From Desulfoprunum benzoelyticum (GTDB taxonomy: Bacteria > Desulfobacterota > Desulfobulbia > Desulfobulbales > Desulfocapsaceae), in NCBI RefSeq assembly GCF_014201505.1, contig NZ_JACHEO010000011.1, positions 55,683 to 119,682 on the forward strand: DNA of 64,000 nt, given 5' to 3'. The notes beneath the pieces were generated by a model. That model was not told the DNA's origin. It ran no database searches and saw only the letters and a list, made by a program, of their open reading frames with translations. Position numbers and translations under genes: made by a program. Positions 16,634 through 27,363 of this stretch are shown piece after piece. Each line of letters begins with the position of its first letter. Position 1 is the first letter of the stretch.

Positions 16634-19600
16634 AGCTGAAATTTAAAAAACAAGCCTATCAGACTCGCGCTGTTGAATCGGTAGTGGATTGTTTTAAAGG
16701 CCAGCCCAATATGGCAGGTATAAGCTACCGTATTGATCCGGGAGTAGCAAAAGCCGACTCACGCGGCTATCGGCCTACACATATGTTTGAAGGGTCCGGT
16801 TTTAAGAATAGTGACCTTGCCCTGACCGAACAACAGGTTCTTGAAAATATCCAGCAGATTCAACGACTCCAAAATCTCCCGCAGTCAACGAGCTTGGTGA
16901 AAACCAAAGTCTCTCCTGTGAACCTTGATGTCGAGATGGAAACCGGGACCGGTAAAACCTATTGCTACATCAAAACCATCTTTGAGATGAACAAGCAATT
17001 CGGCTGGACCAAGTTTATCATTGTGGTCCCGAGTATTGCCATCCGAGAAGGTGTGTATAAATCATTGGAGATTACGGCGGAGCATTTCCAGGAGACCTAC
17101 CATAAAAAAGTCAAGTATTTCATCTATAACTCCAAACAGCTTCACAACCTTGAGAGTTTTTCGTCTGATGCCGGAATAAATGTCATGGTGATCAATGTTC
17201 AGGCATTCAACGCTCGCGGAAAAGATGCAAGGCGTATATACGAAGAGCTTGATGACTTCCAGAGCCGCCGTCCAATCGATGTGATCAAAGCCAATCGGCC
17301 TATTTTGATTCTGGATGAACCTCAAAAGATGGAAGGCGCAAAAACCCTGGACTCCCTCAAGGAATTTAATCCACTGTTTATCCTGCGCTATTCTGCAACC
17401 CATAAGACGCAGCATAACAAGGTACACCGGCTTGATGCCTTGGATGCATACAACCAAAAATTGGTAAAGAAGATTGCCGTGCGGGGGATCTCTGTTAAAG
17501 GGCTCTCCGGTACTAATGCCTATCTTTATCTTGAATCGATCGAAGTTTCCACACAGACTCCTGTTGCTCGAATTGAGATCGAGACCAGGCAATCAAGCGG
17601 AATAAAGCGAATAATTCGGAAGCTCAAGAAAGGAGATAATCTCTATGACCTCTCTGGTGAGCTGGACCAGTACAAAGGTTTTGTAATTGCAGATATCAAC
17701 GCTATCACCGACACGGTCGAGTTTACCAACGGCCACCAGTTACAGGCTGGAGAGGCAACTGGGGATGTAAATGAAACGACCTTGCGACGGATTCAAATCC
17801 GCGAGGCAATTAGAGCGCATTTTGAGAAAGAACAGGTGCTTTACCAGCAGGGTCTCAAAGTGCTTACCCTGTTTTTCATTGATGAAGTGGCAAAATACCG
17901 TGTGTACACCGATGCTGGTGAAGCAGGTGGAGAGTATGCCAAGATTTTTGAAGAGGAATACACGGATATCCTGAGAGGGATCAAGCAGGATCTGTTCATG
18001 CATGAAGGGTACAAAAAGTATCTGGATGGTATCTCTGTTAACCGCACTCATAACGGATATTTCTCAATTGATAAAAAAAGCAAACGGATGGTTGATCCAG
18101 TCACCGGTAAAAAATCTACTGAAACCGATGATGTAGATGCCTATGACTTGATTTTAAAGGACAAAGAGCGTTTGCTCTCTTTTGCAGAGCCGACCAGATT
18201 CATTTTCTCCCATTCAGCTCTTCGGGAAGGTTGGGATAATCCTAATGTCTTTGTGATATGTACCTTGAAACACAGTGACAACAGCATCTCCCGCAGGCAA
18301 GAGGTCGGGCGCGGACTCCGTATTGCCGTCAATCAACTGGGTGACAGGCAGGATGATCCGGCAACAGTACACCAGACCAATGTCCTCACTGTTGTTGCCA
18401 GTGAAAGTTACCGAGATTTTGTTACCGCACTTCAGAAGGATATCAGCGAATCCCTTTCTGAACGCCCACGTGTCGCCGATGTGAAATATTTTTCTGGGAA
18501 GATTTTGCAGACCTCTTCCGGCGTTGTAGAAGTTACGCAGGAAATGGCAGAAGGGATAGAATTCTACCTTATTCAAAACGGCTATGTGGACCGAAAGAGA
18601 AACATTGCTGAAAAGTTTCACGAAGCAGTTAATAACGACAACCTTGCAGACCTGCCGGAAGATTTAACACCGTATAAAGAACAGATCTTTCAACTCATCG
18701 AAAGTGTCTATAGCGATGCACAGTTGCCTGAGATTGAGAATGATCGAGGTGCCAAAACAAACCCTTTAAATGCCAACTTTGAGAAGAGGGAATTCAAGGA
18801 GCTGTGGAACAGAATAAATCGTAAGGCAGCATACAGTGTTCATTTTGACAGTGCAGAGCTTGTCGAAAAATGCATCCAGACTTTGAATATGCAACTCAGG
18901 GTAAGCCCGCTGCAATTTACCATTCAACGGGGAGAACAGGCAGATGGAATCAGTTATGATCAAATGAAATCAGGTGATAGCTTTGAGGTGAGAGAAACAT
19001 CTACTGAATACAACGGCCATTCTGTCCATTCAGCTGTGAAATATGATCTCATTGGTAAAGTCGCTGAAAATGTCCAACTGACCAGGAGAACTGTCACTGA
19101 AATCCTGGCGGGTCTTGAAAAGCCAGTGTTTGCTCAATTTAGAACCAATCCTGAAAATTTCATCTCAGAAGCTTCACGACTGATTCAAGAACAAAAAGCC
19201 ACCGTTATCATTGAGCACTTAACCTACGATGCGATTACTGAAACCCACGATATAGACATCTTTACGGATAGTCAGAGTAAGCAGGATTTCAGCAAAGCTG
19301 GAGACCCACTGAAACGACATATCTATGATTATGTCATCACTGACTCGAAAACAGAGCGCACCTTCGTACAGGAACTTGATACCAGCTCGGAAGTGGTTGT
19401 CTATGCCAAACTGCCCAAGGGTTTTTCCATTCCAACGCCGGTAGGGAGCTATAACCCTGACTGGGCCATCTCTTTTAAAGAAGGAATGGTCAAGCATGTC
19501 TATTTCGTTGCTGAAACAAAGGGTTCCATGTCCACGATGGAACTGAGAGAAATTGAAAAAACCAAAATCGAGTGCGCGCGGAAATTTTTTGATGAGATAA

Positions 19601-19719
19601 ACCGTAAGATCAATCCGGAAAATGTGAAATATGATGTGGTCAATAGCTACGGCAAGCTTATGGAAATTGTGGCTGCTGAGGCAATCTCTGAGGATGGGAG
19701 CGAGAAATGGACCAATTAA
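16630..19719 (+). CDS. res: Type III restriction endonuclease subunit (Res)
   Basis: A 1029-residue Res subunit: ATP-dependent helicase that communicates between two Mod sites, with a nuclease at the end. Walker A is METGTGKTY (about 103-111), Walker B DEPQ (about 229-232, the Res-specific variant of DEAD), motif III RYSATH (about 252), motif [13 protein letters not shown] (about 556-566). The C-terminal PD-(D/E)XK nuclease is visible as NPDWAI...[11 protein letters not shown] (about 942-968). All catalytic residues appear intact and the length is normal for Res, so the enzyme should be active. It starts as ATGA on rhuM and overlaps the following AAA ATPase gene by 13 bp. Confidence 0.93.
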   Translation: MKLKFKKQAYQTRAVESVVDCFKGQPNMAGISYRIDPGVAKADSRGYRPTHMFEGSGFKNSDLALTEQQVLENIQQIQRLQNLPQSTSLVKTKVSPVNLDVEMETGTGKTYCYIKTIFEMNKQFGWTKFIIVVPSIAIREGVYKSLEITAEHFQETYHKKVKYFIYNSKQLHNLESFSSDAGINVMVINVQAFNARGKDARRIYEELDDFQSRRPIDVIKANRPILILDEPQKMEGAKTLDSLKEFNPLFILRYSATHKTQHNKVHRLDALDAYNQKLVKKIAVRGISVKGLSGTNAYLYLESIEVSTQTPVARIEIETRQSSGIKRIIRKLKKGDNLYDLSGELDQYKGFVIADINAITDTVEFTNGHQLQAGEATGDVNETTLRRIQIREAIRAHFEKEQVLYQQGLKVLTLFFIDEVAKYRVYTDAGEAGGEYAKIFEEEYTDILRGIKQDLFMHEGYKKYLDGISVNRTHNGYFSIDKKSKRMVDPVTGKKSTETDDVDAYDLILKDKERLLSFAEPTRFIFSHSALREGWDNPNVFVICTLKHSDNSISRRQEVGRGLRIAVNQLGDRQDDPATVHQTNVLTVVASESYRDFVTALQKDISESLSERPRVADVKYFSGKILQTSSGVVEVTQEMAEGIEFYLIQNGYVDRKRNIAEKFHEAVNNDNLADLPEDLTPYKEQIFQLIESVYSDAQLPEIENDRGAKTNPLNANFEKREFKELWNRINRKAAYSVHFDSAELVEKCIQTLNMQLRVSPLQFTIQRGEQADGISYDQMKSGDSFEVRETSTEYNGHSVHSAVKYDLIGKVAENVQLTRRTVTEILAGLEKPVFAQFRTNPENFISEASRLIQEQKATVIIEHLTYDAITETHDIDIFTDSQSKQDFSKAGDPLKRHIYDYVITDSKTERTFVQELDTSSEVVVYAKLPKGFSIPTPVGSYNPDWAISFKEGMVKHVYFVAETKGSMSTMELREIEKTKIECARKFFDEINRKINPENVKYDVVNSYGKLMEIVAAEAISEDGSEKWTN

Positions 19720-21911
19720 AGATTAAACTTCAGAACTGTTATGGTATCCAGTCATTGGATCATGAATTTAATTTCAGTATTGGTTCTAATCCAGCAAAAC
19801 CGCTGGCAAAAGCCTATGCGATCTACGCTCCCAATGGTCTGATGAAATCTTCTTTAGCTAAGACCTTCGATGCACTCTCTAAAGGAGAAGTACCAAAAGA
19901 AGAGCGTTATCAACGCACCTCAACGTATCTTGTCGAGTCGGACGGAGTTACTGTCGCAGAGAAAGCTATCTATGTCCTCAAGGCCGAAATCGACATAAGC
20001 GCCGATACTCCAGCCATAACTGATATACTTGTTAATCCTGAAAATAAGGCCAGATACGATGAGCTGCTTGTTGAACTCGACAAACTAAAAAACAAGCTCA
20101 TCAACTCACTTCAGAAAGTTTCGAAAGTCAAGAAAGGCGACATCGAAAAGATAGTTATTAATGACTGGAGCGATACCGATTTTCCTGCTTGCATTCAGAA
20201 AATTAAAGCAGCCTCTATTGAGGATGATTTAAGTTGTTATGAATACGCGACTATTTTCGACCCTAAAGCTATCGAAGTTCTGAAAAGTCAGGAATTTATA
20301 GCTAAGGCGAGTGAATTCAATGAACGTTATCAAAAGCTTTTTGATCAGGCTGGAACGATTTACAAAAAGGGTGTATTCAATCCCACAAAGGCAGAAACAT
20401 CATTTGGGACATTAGAAAAACAAGGCTTCTTCGCAGGTGGTCACCGCATTCATTTTCGAGGAGAAACAACTTCGATCGACAAGACAGAGCTGGATCAAAA
20501 ACTCCAGGCTATTCATGCAAGCATTGACGGTGATGAAACATTAAAAAAACTGCGCGCCAGCTTAGCAAAGAACGCACAGACCCAAGCGTTGACCGACCTT
20601 ATAGAAGGCCTTTCTTCAACCCAGGTCGAATTTTTGCTTGAAAAACTCAAACCAGAAAACCAGGCCAAATTCCGAAAGGAACTTTGGGCATATTACATTA
20701 AGGACAACACAGACGCTAAAGCTTATCTGGAATCGTATGGCACAAGTAAAGACGAAATCAACCTCATTGAGGCTGCTGCCGCGCAAGTCGCACCGAGATG
20801 GACTAGGGCAGTTGAGCTCTTCAATGATCGTTTCGTTGATATGCCATTTACGCTTTCTGTTGCCAATCAAACTCAAGCTGCCCTCGGCAAAGAGAAAGCC
20901 AGGCTGAAGTTCATGTTCAGCGACGGAAATGACAGTGTCGAATGGTCACGATCTGAGATCAAAACCTTAAGCCAAGGCGAAAAGAGAGCTCTCTACCTGC
21001 TCAATTTCATTTTCGAAGTAGAAGCCCGGATAATTGCAAATCAAGAAACACTTTTCATTATTGATGATGTCGCCGATTCCTTTGATTATAAAAACAAGCA
21101 TGCCATCGTCCAGTATTTGAAAGACCTTGGTAATTCAGAACTCTTTCATCAAATAATTCTTACCCATAATTTTGATTTCTTCCGGTCTCTCGTAAATAGT
21201 TTTGTTGCATATAGTAGATGCCTAATGGCGAACAAGAGCGCTGATTCCATTGCTCTTGAAAAAACAGAAGGCATAAAAAATTACTTCATAGGTAAATGGA
21301 AGAACAATGTGGTCAATGACGATTGCATTCTTTGCGCCACTATTCCTTTTACGAGAAACCTTATTGAATACACCAAAGGTGAGCAAGATGCAGACTACTT
21401 GACACTCACCAGCTTACTGCATTGGAAAAATGATACAGAACAAATCACTGTTGGCAATTATCTGGAAATTTACAATCGACTTTTTGGAACAGGCCATGAT
21501 ATCAACAACACTCAGGCGATAAACTCACTTCTCTTCTCCAAAGCTGAGGAAATTTGCGCCCTTGGTGAACATGAAGGCTTGAATCTGGAAGACAAAGTTT
21601 TGCTTTCTATGGCTATACGCCTGCAATCCGAAATATTTGTAACTAACAAACTTCGGACACTAAAAAACGATGAAAACTACTGGTGCCAAACAAAAAATCA
21701 GTTTGGCTCCCTCATGAAAGAGTACACAACTTTGGCACCTTCCGCGCCTGAGATACGCGTCTTAGAGAAGGTAAGTATTACTGTCAGCTCAAACATCCAC
21801 CTCAATTCATTCATGTATGAGCCGATACTGGATTTGACCATTGAACATCTCATTGATCTTTATGAAAAAGTTAAAGGTTTAGGTGTACAGGCGACCAACG
21901 GGGGCTTATGA
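19707..21911 (+). CDS. AAA-type (Rad50/RloC-like) ATPase of the restriction operon
   Basis: A 734-residue ABC/SMC-like AAA ATPase. The N-terminal P-loop is [14 protein letters not shown] (about 44-57): the usual second glycine before lysine is replaced by methionine and the first by alanine, so it is non-canonical. A helical middle domain (about 110-350) follows, then an ABC-like signature [13 protein letters not shown] (about 420), Walker [13 protein letters not shown] (about 447) and [11 protein letters not shown] (H-loop, about 490). Two cysteines CILC follow at about 535. No nuclease motif is obvious. It overlaps res by 13 bp and the truncated sbcD by 4 bp. A defence-associated sensor or effector role like RloC/PrrC-type ATPases is inferred. 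Confidence 0.8.
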   Translation: MDQLKIKLQNCYGIQSLDHEFNFSIGSNPAKPLAKAYAIYAPNGLMKSSLAKTFDALSKGEVPKEERYQRTSTYLVESDGVTVAEKAIYVLKAEIDISADTPAITDILVNPENKARYDELLVELDKLKNKLINSLQKVSKVKKGDIEKIVINDWSDTDFPACIQKIKAASIEDDLSCYEYATIFDPKAIEVLKSQEFIAKASEFNERYQKLFDQAGTIYKKGVFNPTKAETSFGTLEKQGFFAGGHRIHFRGETTSIDKTELDQKLQAIHASIDGDETLKKLRASLAKNAQTQALTDLIEGLSSTQVEFLLEKLKPENQAKFRKELWAYYIKDNTDAKAYLESYGTSKDEINLIEAAAAQVAPRWTRAVELFNDRFVDMPFTLSVANQTQAALGKEKARLKFMFSDGNDSVEWSRSEIKTLSQGEKRALYLLNFIFEVEARIIANQETLFIIDDVADSFDYKNKHAIVQYLKDLGNSELFHQIILTHNFDFFRSLVNSFVAYSRCLMANKSADSIALEKTEGIKNYFIGKWKNNVVNDDCILCATIPFTRNLIEYTKGEQDADYLTLTSLLHWKNDTEQITVGNYLEIYNRLFGTGHDINNTQAINSLLFSKAEEICALGEHEGLNLEDKVLLSMAIRLQSEIFVTNKLRTLKNDENYWCQTKNQFGSLMKEYTTLAPSAPEIRVLEKVSITVSSNIHLNSFMYEPILDLTIEHLIDLYEKVKGLGVQATNGGL

Positions 21912-22402
21912 GAATTCTTCACACCTCAGACTGGCATCTAGGACGCTCTCTTTATGGCCGGAAGTGTTATGAAGAGTTTTCAGCGTTCCTTGATTGGTTG
22001 AGTGAAACTATTCAGAAAAAAGAAGTCGATGCATTACTGATTGCTGGAGATGTTTTCGATACAAGCACTCCAAGCAATAAAGCCCAAGAGCTTTATTATC
22101 GATTTCTTTGCCGGAACATCATTGTCAGCGGGGGAAACCACGATTCCCCCTCATTTCTTAATGCTCCAAAAGAACTGCTGTGTGCACTCAATGTTTTTGT
22201 GGTTTGGGCAATGACAGAGAATATGGAAGACGAAGTTATTGTTCTTCATGATTGCAATCAACTTACCCTAGCCATTATCTGTGCAGTACCGTATCTCAGG
22301 GACAAGGATAGCGCTGATTTATCCAAAGCAGCAATGGCTGCAAGAACCAGTAGAATTACTACTTCAAGGGTCAACTGGCACGCTGAAGATTATTCCATGT
22401 GA
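21908..22402 (+). pseudogene. Truncated SbcD-like (Mre11) nuclease
   Basis: The first 150 residues are unmistakably Sbc[15 protein letters not shown] with metal ligands D8 and H10, IAGDVFDTSTPSNKAQELYYRF (D48) and GGNHDSPSFL (N77, H78). The usual length is about 400; here a stop at 22400-22402 removes the later HxH ligands and the capping domain. There is also an apparent in-frame loss of a few residues before GGNHDS. The last 20 residues do not look like SbcD, and in another frame a short open stretch (ending KPYKKYR) continues, consistent with a deletion junction. No SbcC gene follows. It is joined by ATGA to the AAA gene, so it was once part of this operon. Probably inactive. Confidence 0.75.
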
Positions 22403-22481
22403 TGTGATTGCCCATAAAGGGTCAGTAATAAAGCCATATAAAAAATATAGATGAGAGATGCTGTCTTAAAGGAGAGATTCA

Positions 22482-23951
22482 ATGGGAAATGGTGGTAGCG
22501 GATCAGGTCTCAGCAAGACTTCCCTTTTGAAGGGAATACAATGTTCAAAAGCGCTTTACCTCACCAAAAATCCCCCTGATTTTGAAATACCATCAGCTCC
22601 TGATCTCGAAGCTAAATTCGAAACCGGTAAAGAAGTTGGCTTCCTAGCCCAGCAGCTCTTTCTAGGAGGCACCGAAGTACCTTCTTCAGGTTTGACCGTT
22701 AAAGAACAGATTTCTAGGACCCGTGAACTCATCGATGCAGGGGCTAAGGTTATCTATGAGGCGTCCTTTGCCTTCGACGGTATCTTTATCAAGGCGGATA
22801 TCCTAGTCAGAACCGGAGCGACATGGGAAATCCATGAAGTAAAGATGTCCACCAAGGTAAAGGATCCAAATTACGATGATGCGGCAATACAGTATTACGT
22901 TATAGCTAATTCGGGACTGACGGTTTCTAAAGTATTTCTTGTCCATATAAACAACCAGTATGTGCGGCAGGGCGAGATTGATGTGCATCAATTGTTCGTA
23001 AGTGAGGATATAACCGATCAGGCTTTTGCAAGGCAGAAAGGGATACAGGCGATTATCGCTGAATTGCGTAAAGCTTTGCAAGGCGATGAGCCGTCTATCG
23101 ATATCGGCCCGTATTGCTCAACTCCTTACGAGTGCGAGTTCATTCCTTACTGTTGGCAACATATTCCTGAAGATTCAATCTTCTCCCTGAAAGGTCGAGG
23201 GATCAATAAGTTCGACTACTACAACCAGGGCATAGTTAGGCTAGAAGACTTGCCGTTGGATAAATTGAACGCTGCTCAAAAGTTTCAAGCTATCGCAACC
23301 ATTAGCAAAAAAGACAGCATTAAACTCTCCGCTGTTAAAGGTTTTCTCGTTAGTCTCTGGTATCCACTCTGCCATCTCGATTTTGAGACCTTTGATACGC
23401 CCATCCCACCCTTTGACGGAACCCGGCCCTACCAGAAGATTCCGTTTCAGTATTCACTGCATATCCAACAAACAGAAGGGGCTGAACCGGTACATTACGA
23501 ATATCTTGCCAATCCAGGCGAAGATCCCCGTCGAGAATTGGCCGAAAAGTTGCTGTCCGAAATTCCTAAAGAGGCTTGTCTTTTGACTTACAATCAGGTT
23601 TTTGAAAAAGGCGTGCTTAAAACTCTGGCAGAGTTTTTCCCGGACTTAGCTGCTGCGATTAATGGACGAATTGACAATATCCGTGATCTTATGACCCCTT
23701 TTAAAAAGAGAGATATATACCGTTGGCAGATGCGAGGTTCTTATTCAATAAAAGAAGTTTTACCTGCCTTGGTGCCTGAACTCTCCTATGATGGATTAAG
23801 TGTATCGGACGGCATGATGGCCATGCGAGTTTATCATGAGATGTGCAAGACCGAAGATACTGCAAAAGTCGCCAAACTTCGACAAGGATTGCTGGAATAC
23901 TGTCGCTTGGACACTTTGGCGATGGTTAAGATACTTAACAAGTTGTTGTAA
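22482..23951 (+). CDS. DUF2779 protein: Cas4/RecB-like plus DEDD-type nuclease
   Basis: A 489-residue DUF2779 family protein with two apparent nuclease halves. The N-terminal half has a PD-(D/E)XK core (KADILVRTG...EIHEVKMS, about 105-125, then AIQYYV) and a cysteine cluster YCSTPYECEFIPYCW (about 209-223) as in Cas4/RecB Fe-S nucleases. The C-terminal half starts with HLDFETFD (about 299-306), the DxE of a DEDD/RNase T-type exonuclease, and ends LLEYCRLDTLAMVKIL with the late YxxxD. Substrate is unknown; DNA end processing is the natural guess. A good Shine-Dalgarno (aaaggagag) supports the start. It lies between the truncated sbcD and the SIR2-HerA pair. Confidence 0.85.
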   Translation: MGNGGSGSGLSKTSLLKGIQCSKALYLTKNPPDFEIPSAPDLEAKFETGKEVGFLAQQLFLGGTEVPSSGLTVKEQISRTRELIDAGAKVIYEASFAFDGIFIKADILVRTGATWEIHEVKMSTKVKDPNYDDAAIQYYVIANSGLTVSKVFLVHINNQYVRQGEIDVHQLFVSEDITDQAFARQKGIQAIIAELRKALQGDEPSIDIGPYCSTPYECEFIPYCWQHIPEDSIFSLKGRGINKFDYYNQGIVRLEDLPLDKLNAAQKFQAIATISKKDSIKLSAVKGFLVSLWYPLCHLDFETFDTPIPPFDGTRPYQKIPFQYSLHIQQTEGAEPVHYEYLANPGEDPRRELAEKLLSEIPKEACLLTYNQVFEKGVLKTLAEFFPDLAAAINGRIDNIRDLMTPFKKRDIYRWQMRGSYSIKEVLPALVPELSYDGLSVSDGMMAMRVYHEMCKTEDTAKVAKLRQGLLEYCRLDTLAMVKILNKLL

Positions 23952-24005
23952 ACAATCAATAATAACAAAAATTGATAATAAAAGCCTATTGGGAGCAATG
24001 AAACG

Positions 24006-25196
24006 ATGGGAACACATGACCCAAAACAAGTTATTGAAAGATTGCAAGTGATATTAAGTAATCCTGCAAAAAAAATCGGTTTTTTGTTTGGTGCAGGGAT
24101 CTCAGCTCAAGACAAAAAAAAACAGTGTTTAATTGAGACAAGTCAAGGAATGATAAAAACGGTTGTTGGTCACTTTAGCGGAGTGACAAACACAGCAATA
24201 GAACAGATAAAAGTTGAAATAGAAGCTAATGATGAAAAGTTTAACATTGAAACATTACTCACAAAAATTTCAGAAAAAGAAAGAGCGGTTGGAGATGAAG
24301 CTTTGTGTGGCTTAAAAAAAAATGAACTAACAGCTTTAAGGAAAGATATTGAAAAAATAATTAAGAAAATCGTTTCTGTTCACAACCAGCCATCTTTTTC
24401 AGATAGGGAATTGAGTCATGACGATTTTGCAAAATGGATAAAGAATGCGGATAGAAAGTTCCCAGTAGAAATATTTACAACGAACTATGACTATCTCTTG
24501 GAAGCAGGCTTAGAGAAACAAAAAGTCCCATATTTTGATGGATTTATTGGGAGTAACAAAGCCTTCTTTTATCCAGAATGGATTGAAGACAGCAATCCAG
24601 ATCCGGTCAAATATTGGACCAAACTTTGGAAGCTACATGGCTCTCTTGGATGGGCTCTTGAAGATAAAGAAATCATCAGAGTGTCAGACGCAATAGATAG
24701 CGCAATGATTTATCCTTCATTTTTGAAATACGATCATTCCCGTAAACAACCATATTTAAGTTATATGGACAGATTGTCATATTTCATAAAGCAAGAAGAT
24801 TCAGTTCTTTTTGTGTGTGGTTATTCTTTTGGTGACGATCATATCAACGGGATGATATTAACAGCTCTTGCACAATCGAGATCTTCACATGTTTTTGTCT
24901 TGAAGAGAGGCGAAATGCAAGAGACTGATGTCTTGTCGAAATATGCTAAAGGTAGTTCAAAAATATCAGTTTATGCAAAAAAAACAGCTGTTATTGGTTG
25001 TGAATATGGAGAGTGGAAATTAGAAAAAGAGCCAAATAGGAATGAATCCTATAATCTTTTAGATTATGGGTTTGATGAAGACGCTGTACTAAAAGATGAT
25101 ACTTGGACAGGAAAAGGTGATTTCAAGCTAGGCGAGTTTGAAAAGTTCTCGGATTTTTTAGCACTTTTTTATGCTAATTCAAGGTTTAGTATTTAA
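24006..25196 (+). CDS. SIR2-domain defence protein (partner of HerA)
   Basis: A 396-residue SIR2-like protein. GAGIS (residues 29-33) binds NAD, TTNYD (about 159-163) is the conserved sirtuin TxNxD, KLHGS (about 209-213) provides the catalytic histidine and CGYSFGDDHIN (about 275-285) closes the fold. Bacterial defence SIR2 proteins hydrolyse NAD+ to stop phage growth. It is followed 10 bp later by a HerA ATPase; SIR2-HerA pairs are a known anti-phage system (also called Nezha), in which the two proteins form one complex. Between the SIR2 motifs is a helical insertion (about 60-140). The gene is clearly A+T-richer than the restriction operon, suggesting separate acquisition. Confidence 0.87.
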   Translation: MGTHDPKQVIERLQVILSNPAKKIGFLFGAGISAQDKKKQCLIETSQGMIKTVVGHFSGVTNTAIEQIKVEIEANDEKFNIETLLTKISEKERAVGDEALCGLKKNELTALRKDIEKIIKKIVSVHNQPSFSDRELSHDDFAKWIKNADRKFPVEIFTTNYDYLLEAGLEKQKVPYFDGFIGSNKAFFYPEWIEDSNPDPVKYWTKLWKLHGSLGWALEDKEIIRVSDAIDSAMIYPSFLKYDHSRKQPYLSYMDRLSYFIKQEDSVLFVCGYSFGDDHINGMILTALAQSRSSHVFVLKRGEMQETDVLSKYAKGSSKISVYAKKTAVIGCEYGEWKLEKEPNRNESYNLLDYGFDEDAVLKDDTWTGKGDFKLGEFEKFSDFLALFYANSRFSI

Positions 25197-25206
25197 GGAT
25201 ATTCCT

Positions 25207-26979
25207 ATGAGTAATAGTGCGTCATATATTGGGAAAGTTAGAAGTGTTACAGGCAGTACCCTTGCTATTGAATTAGACGCTAATATTGGCTCAACTCTTC
25301 CAATTATAGATGGAATCCTCTATAGAGTAGGGCAAATTGGCTCTTTTGTTAAAATTCCTTTTGGATATGTCGATTTATTCGGAGTTGTGACCCAAGCAGG
25401 ATCAGATGCTATTCCCGAGAAATTAATAGATCAAGAAGGAATTGGAACTGGTTCCCGATGGATAAAAGCGACTTTGATTGGTGAAAGAACAGGAAAAGAA
25501 TTTGAGAGGGGCGTGGTTCAGTTTCCGATTGCCGATGATGAAGTCCATTTAGTTACGTCAAAAGATTTAAAGTTAATTTATGGTGGTTTTGATGAGAAAA
25601 AATCGATTGTAGTCGGTCAGGTAAGTGCCTCGGAAGGTTTGGCGGCAAGAGTTGATCTAGATAGGTTGATTAACAGGCATTGTGCAATATTAGGTTCAAC
25701 TGGCAGCGGAAAATCTAACGCTGTTTCAGTGGTATTAGAGGCAATTGCTACAAAAGAAGGTCTAAATAATTCAAGAATTCTTCTCATCGATCCTCATGGT
25801 GAGTATGGGAAAATTCTAAAATATCATAGTCAGATTTTTAAAGTTGGAGCTGACACAGCAAAAGGCGAGAAAGAGTTATATATTCCTTTTTGGGCTATGA
25901 CATTTCATGAATTTATCAATAGTTTCCCCGGAAAGTTAAACGAAAAACAAGAAGAATATATCAGAGAAAAAGTTCTAGAGAAAAAAATCGAATCTTCGAA
26001 GAAATTGGCGACTATCTCAAAAGAGGAAGCCATTACAGCTGACAGCCCAATCCCATTCAGTATTAAAAAATTGTGGTTTGAATTAGACGATTTCGAACGT
26101 CAAACCTTTATGCAAAGAGCACAACCGGAAACCAATACGCTTGATAAAACAGATCCTGGTGATGCAGAAGCATTAAAATCAAACAAGTACACCCCTGCCG
26201 GAAATGGAGGGGCTGCACCTTTTATGAATAATTCAGCACAAGGGATATTGGGGTTCTTGAATTTAATGAGAAATCGATTACTAGACCATAGGTATCGGTT
26301 CTTGTATAAACTTGGTGATCTTACTCCGAACCTAGATGGAAAGATAGCAAGTGACCTAGATATTTTAATAAAAGAATGGATAGGAGCGGAAAAGCCAATA
26401 ACCATTCTTGACTTATCCAGTATCCCATCAGAAGTAACAAGTTCCATTTCGGGGTCAGTTTTGTCGATTATCTATGAATTTATCTACTGGGGACAGGATC
26501 TCGATGTTGGTGGGAGACAAACACCAATACTATTTGTTTTAGAAGAAGCACATAGCTATTTGAAGGCGGGTGAAAAATCAATATCTTCGCGTATAGTCCA
26601 AAAAATAGCAAAAGAAGGTAGAAAATATGGAGCAGGTCTTTTGCTAGTAACACAAAGACCTTCAGAATTGGATGAAACGGTTTTGAGTCAATGCGGATCT
26701 GTAATAGCTTTGAGGATGACCAATTCAAATGATCGAGGCCATATAAGGAGTGCTGTAGAAGATTCATTGAGTGATTTAGTAGAACTATTGCCAAGTTTAA
26801 GGACGGGAGAAGGCTTGGTTATGGGTGAATGCGTTAAGTTACCAATGCGAACAAAATTTAGCAAAGCAAGGGAATCAAAAAGCACGGATCCCCTTGTTTC
26901 TGAGCAATGGGTAAAAGGACCACTTACAGACAGCAACTATCAGAAAGTCATTGTAGGGTGGAGAAATAACGAATTTTGA
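25207..26979 (+). CDS. HerA-family DNA-translocating ATPase
   Basis: A 590-residue HerA/DUF87 ATPase. An N-terminal HAS-barrel (SYIGKVRSVTGSTLAIELD, about 1-130) is followed by a FtsK/HerA motor: Walker A GSTGSGKSN (about 163-171), RILLIDPHGEYGK (about 195), Walker B LFVLEEAHSYL (about 442-452) and the TQRPSELDETVLSQCGSVIALRM sensor segment (about 483-506). HerA hexamers pump DNA and in archaea drive the NurA nuclease; with SIR2 they form an NADase/nuclease defence complex. The ATG at 25207 is preferred to an earlier in-frame start inside the SIR2 gene because aagga lies just upstream. A+T-rich like the SIR2 gene. Confidence 0.9.
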   Translation: MSNSASYIGKVRSVTGSTLAIELDANIGSTLPIIDGILYRVGQIGSFVKIPFGYVDLFGVVTQAGSDAIPEKLIDQEGIGTGSRWIKATLIGERTGKEFERGVVQFPIADDEVHLVTSKDLKLIYGGFDEKKSIVVGQVSASEGLAARVDLDRLINRHCAILGSTGSGKSNAVSVVLEAIATKEGLNNSRILLIDPHGEYGKILKYHSQIFKVGADTAKGEKELYIPFWAMTFHEFINSFPGKLNEKQEEYIREKVLEKKIESSKKLATISKEEAITADSPIPFSIKKLWFELDDFERQTFMQRAQPETNTLDKTDPGDAEALKSNKYTPAGNGGAAPFMNNSAQGILGFLNLMRNRLLDHRYRFLYKLGDLTPNLDGKIASDLDILIKEWIGAEKPITILDLSSIPSEVTSSISGSVLSIIYEFIYWGQDLDVGGRQTPILFVLEEAHSYLKAGEKSISSRIVQKIAKEGRKYGAGLLLVTQRPSELDETVLSQCGSVIALRMTNSNDRGHIRSAVEDSLSDLVELLPSLRTGEGLVMGECVKLPMRTKFSKARESKSTDPLVSEQWVKGPLTDSNYQKVIVGWRNNEF

Positions 26980-27001
26980 TAACAATACAAGGAGGTTTAT
27001 T

Positions 27002-27214
27002 ATGGATAGGCAACCAGTATCTTCTTCGAATATCGCAGCAATTGGATATGATAATACTACAGAAATATTGGAAGTGGAATTTTTAAGCGGGGCTATATAT
27101 GAATATAAAAATGTTCCATTAGTGGTGTTTGAGGAACTTATGAATGCAGCGTCACACGGGTCCTATTTTAATCGAGAGATTAGAATGACATATCCTTATG
27201 AAAAAATAGGATGA
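27002..27214 (+). CDS. KTSC-domain small protein
   Basis: A 70-residue protein that is a single KTSC domain: SSNIAAIGYDNTTEILEVEFLSGAIYEYKNVPLVVFEELMNAASHGSYFNREIR. The KTSC fold is found at the C-terminus of some lysyl-tRNA synthetases and as small stand-alone proteins, often beside nucleases; its ligand is not known. A very strong AAGGAGG lies before the ATG. It starts 22 bp after herA, shares its A+T richness and so probably belongs to the SIR2-HerA unit rather than to the Mre11-Rad50 pair 150 bp further on. Confidence 0.8.
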   Translation: MDRQPVSSSNIAAIGYDNTTEILEVEFLSGAIYEYKNVPLVVFEELMNAASHGSYFNREIRMTYPYEKIG

Positions 27215-27363
27215 TTGCATATATTAATCCGTACGTCGAACAGAAGACATTGATAATGGCAGAAAATATTGTGTTTTCAGTTTGTTAAGACTTAATAATC
27301 AATATGGTTATGTCTACTAATCAGGTTTCGTCTTAGTAGCAAAATAGACAAAGGGCAATCTTA

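Noticed and set aside
9411..22402. The helicase-methyltransferase operon as a DISARM or BREX system
   Set aside because: DISARM would need a DrmB-like DUF1998 protein and a DrmA helicase; BREX would need BrxC, PglZ and BrxL. None is present, while Mod and Res have clear type III motifs.
22440..27363. SIR2 and HerA as a CRISPR-Cas or Argonaute accessory pair
   Set aside because: No Argonaute, Cas protein or repeats are nearby; the adjacent order and spacing fit the known SIR2-HerA pair.
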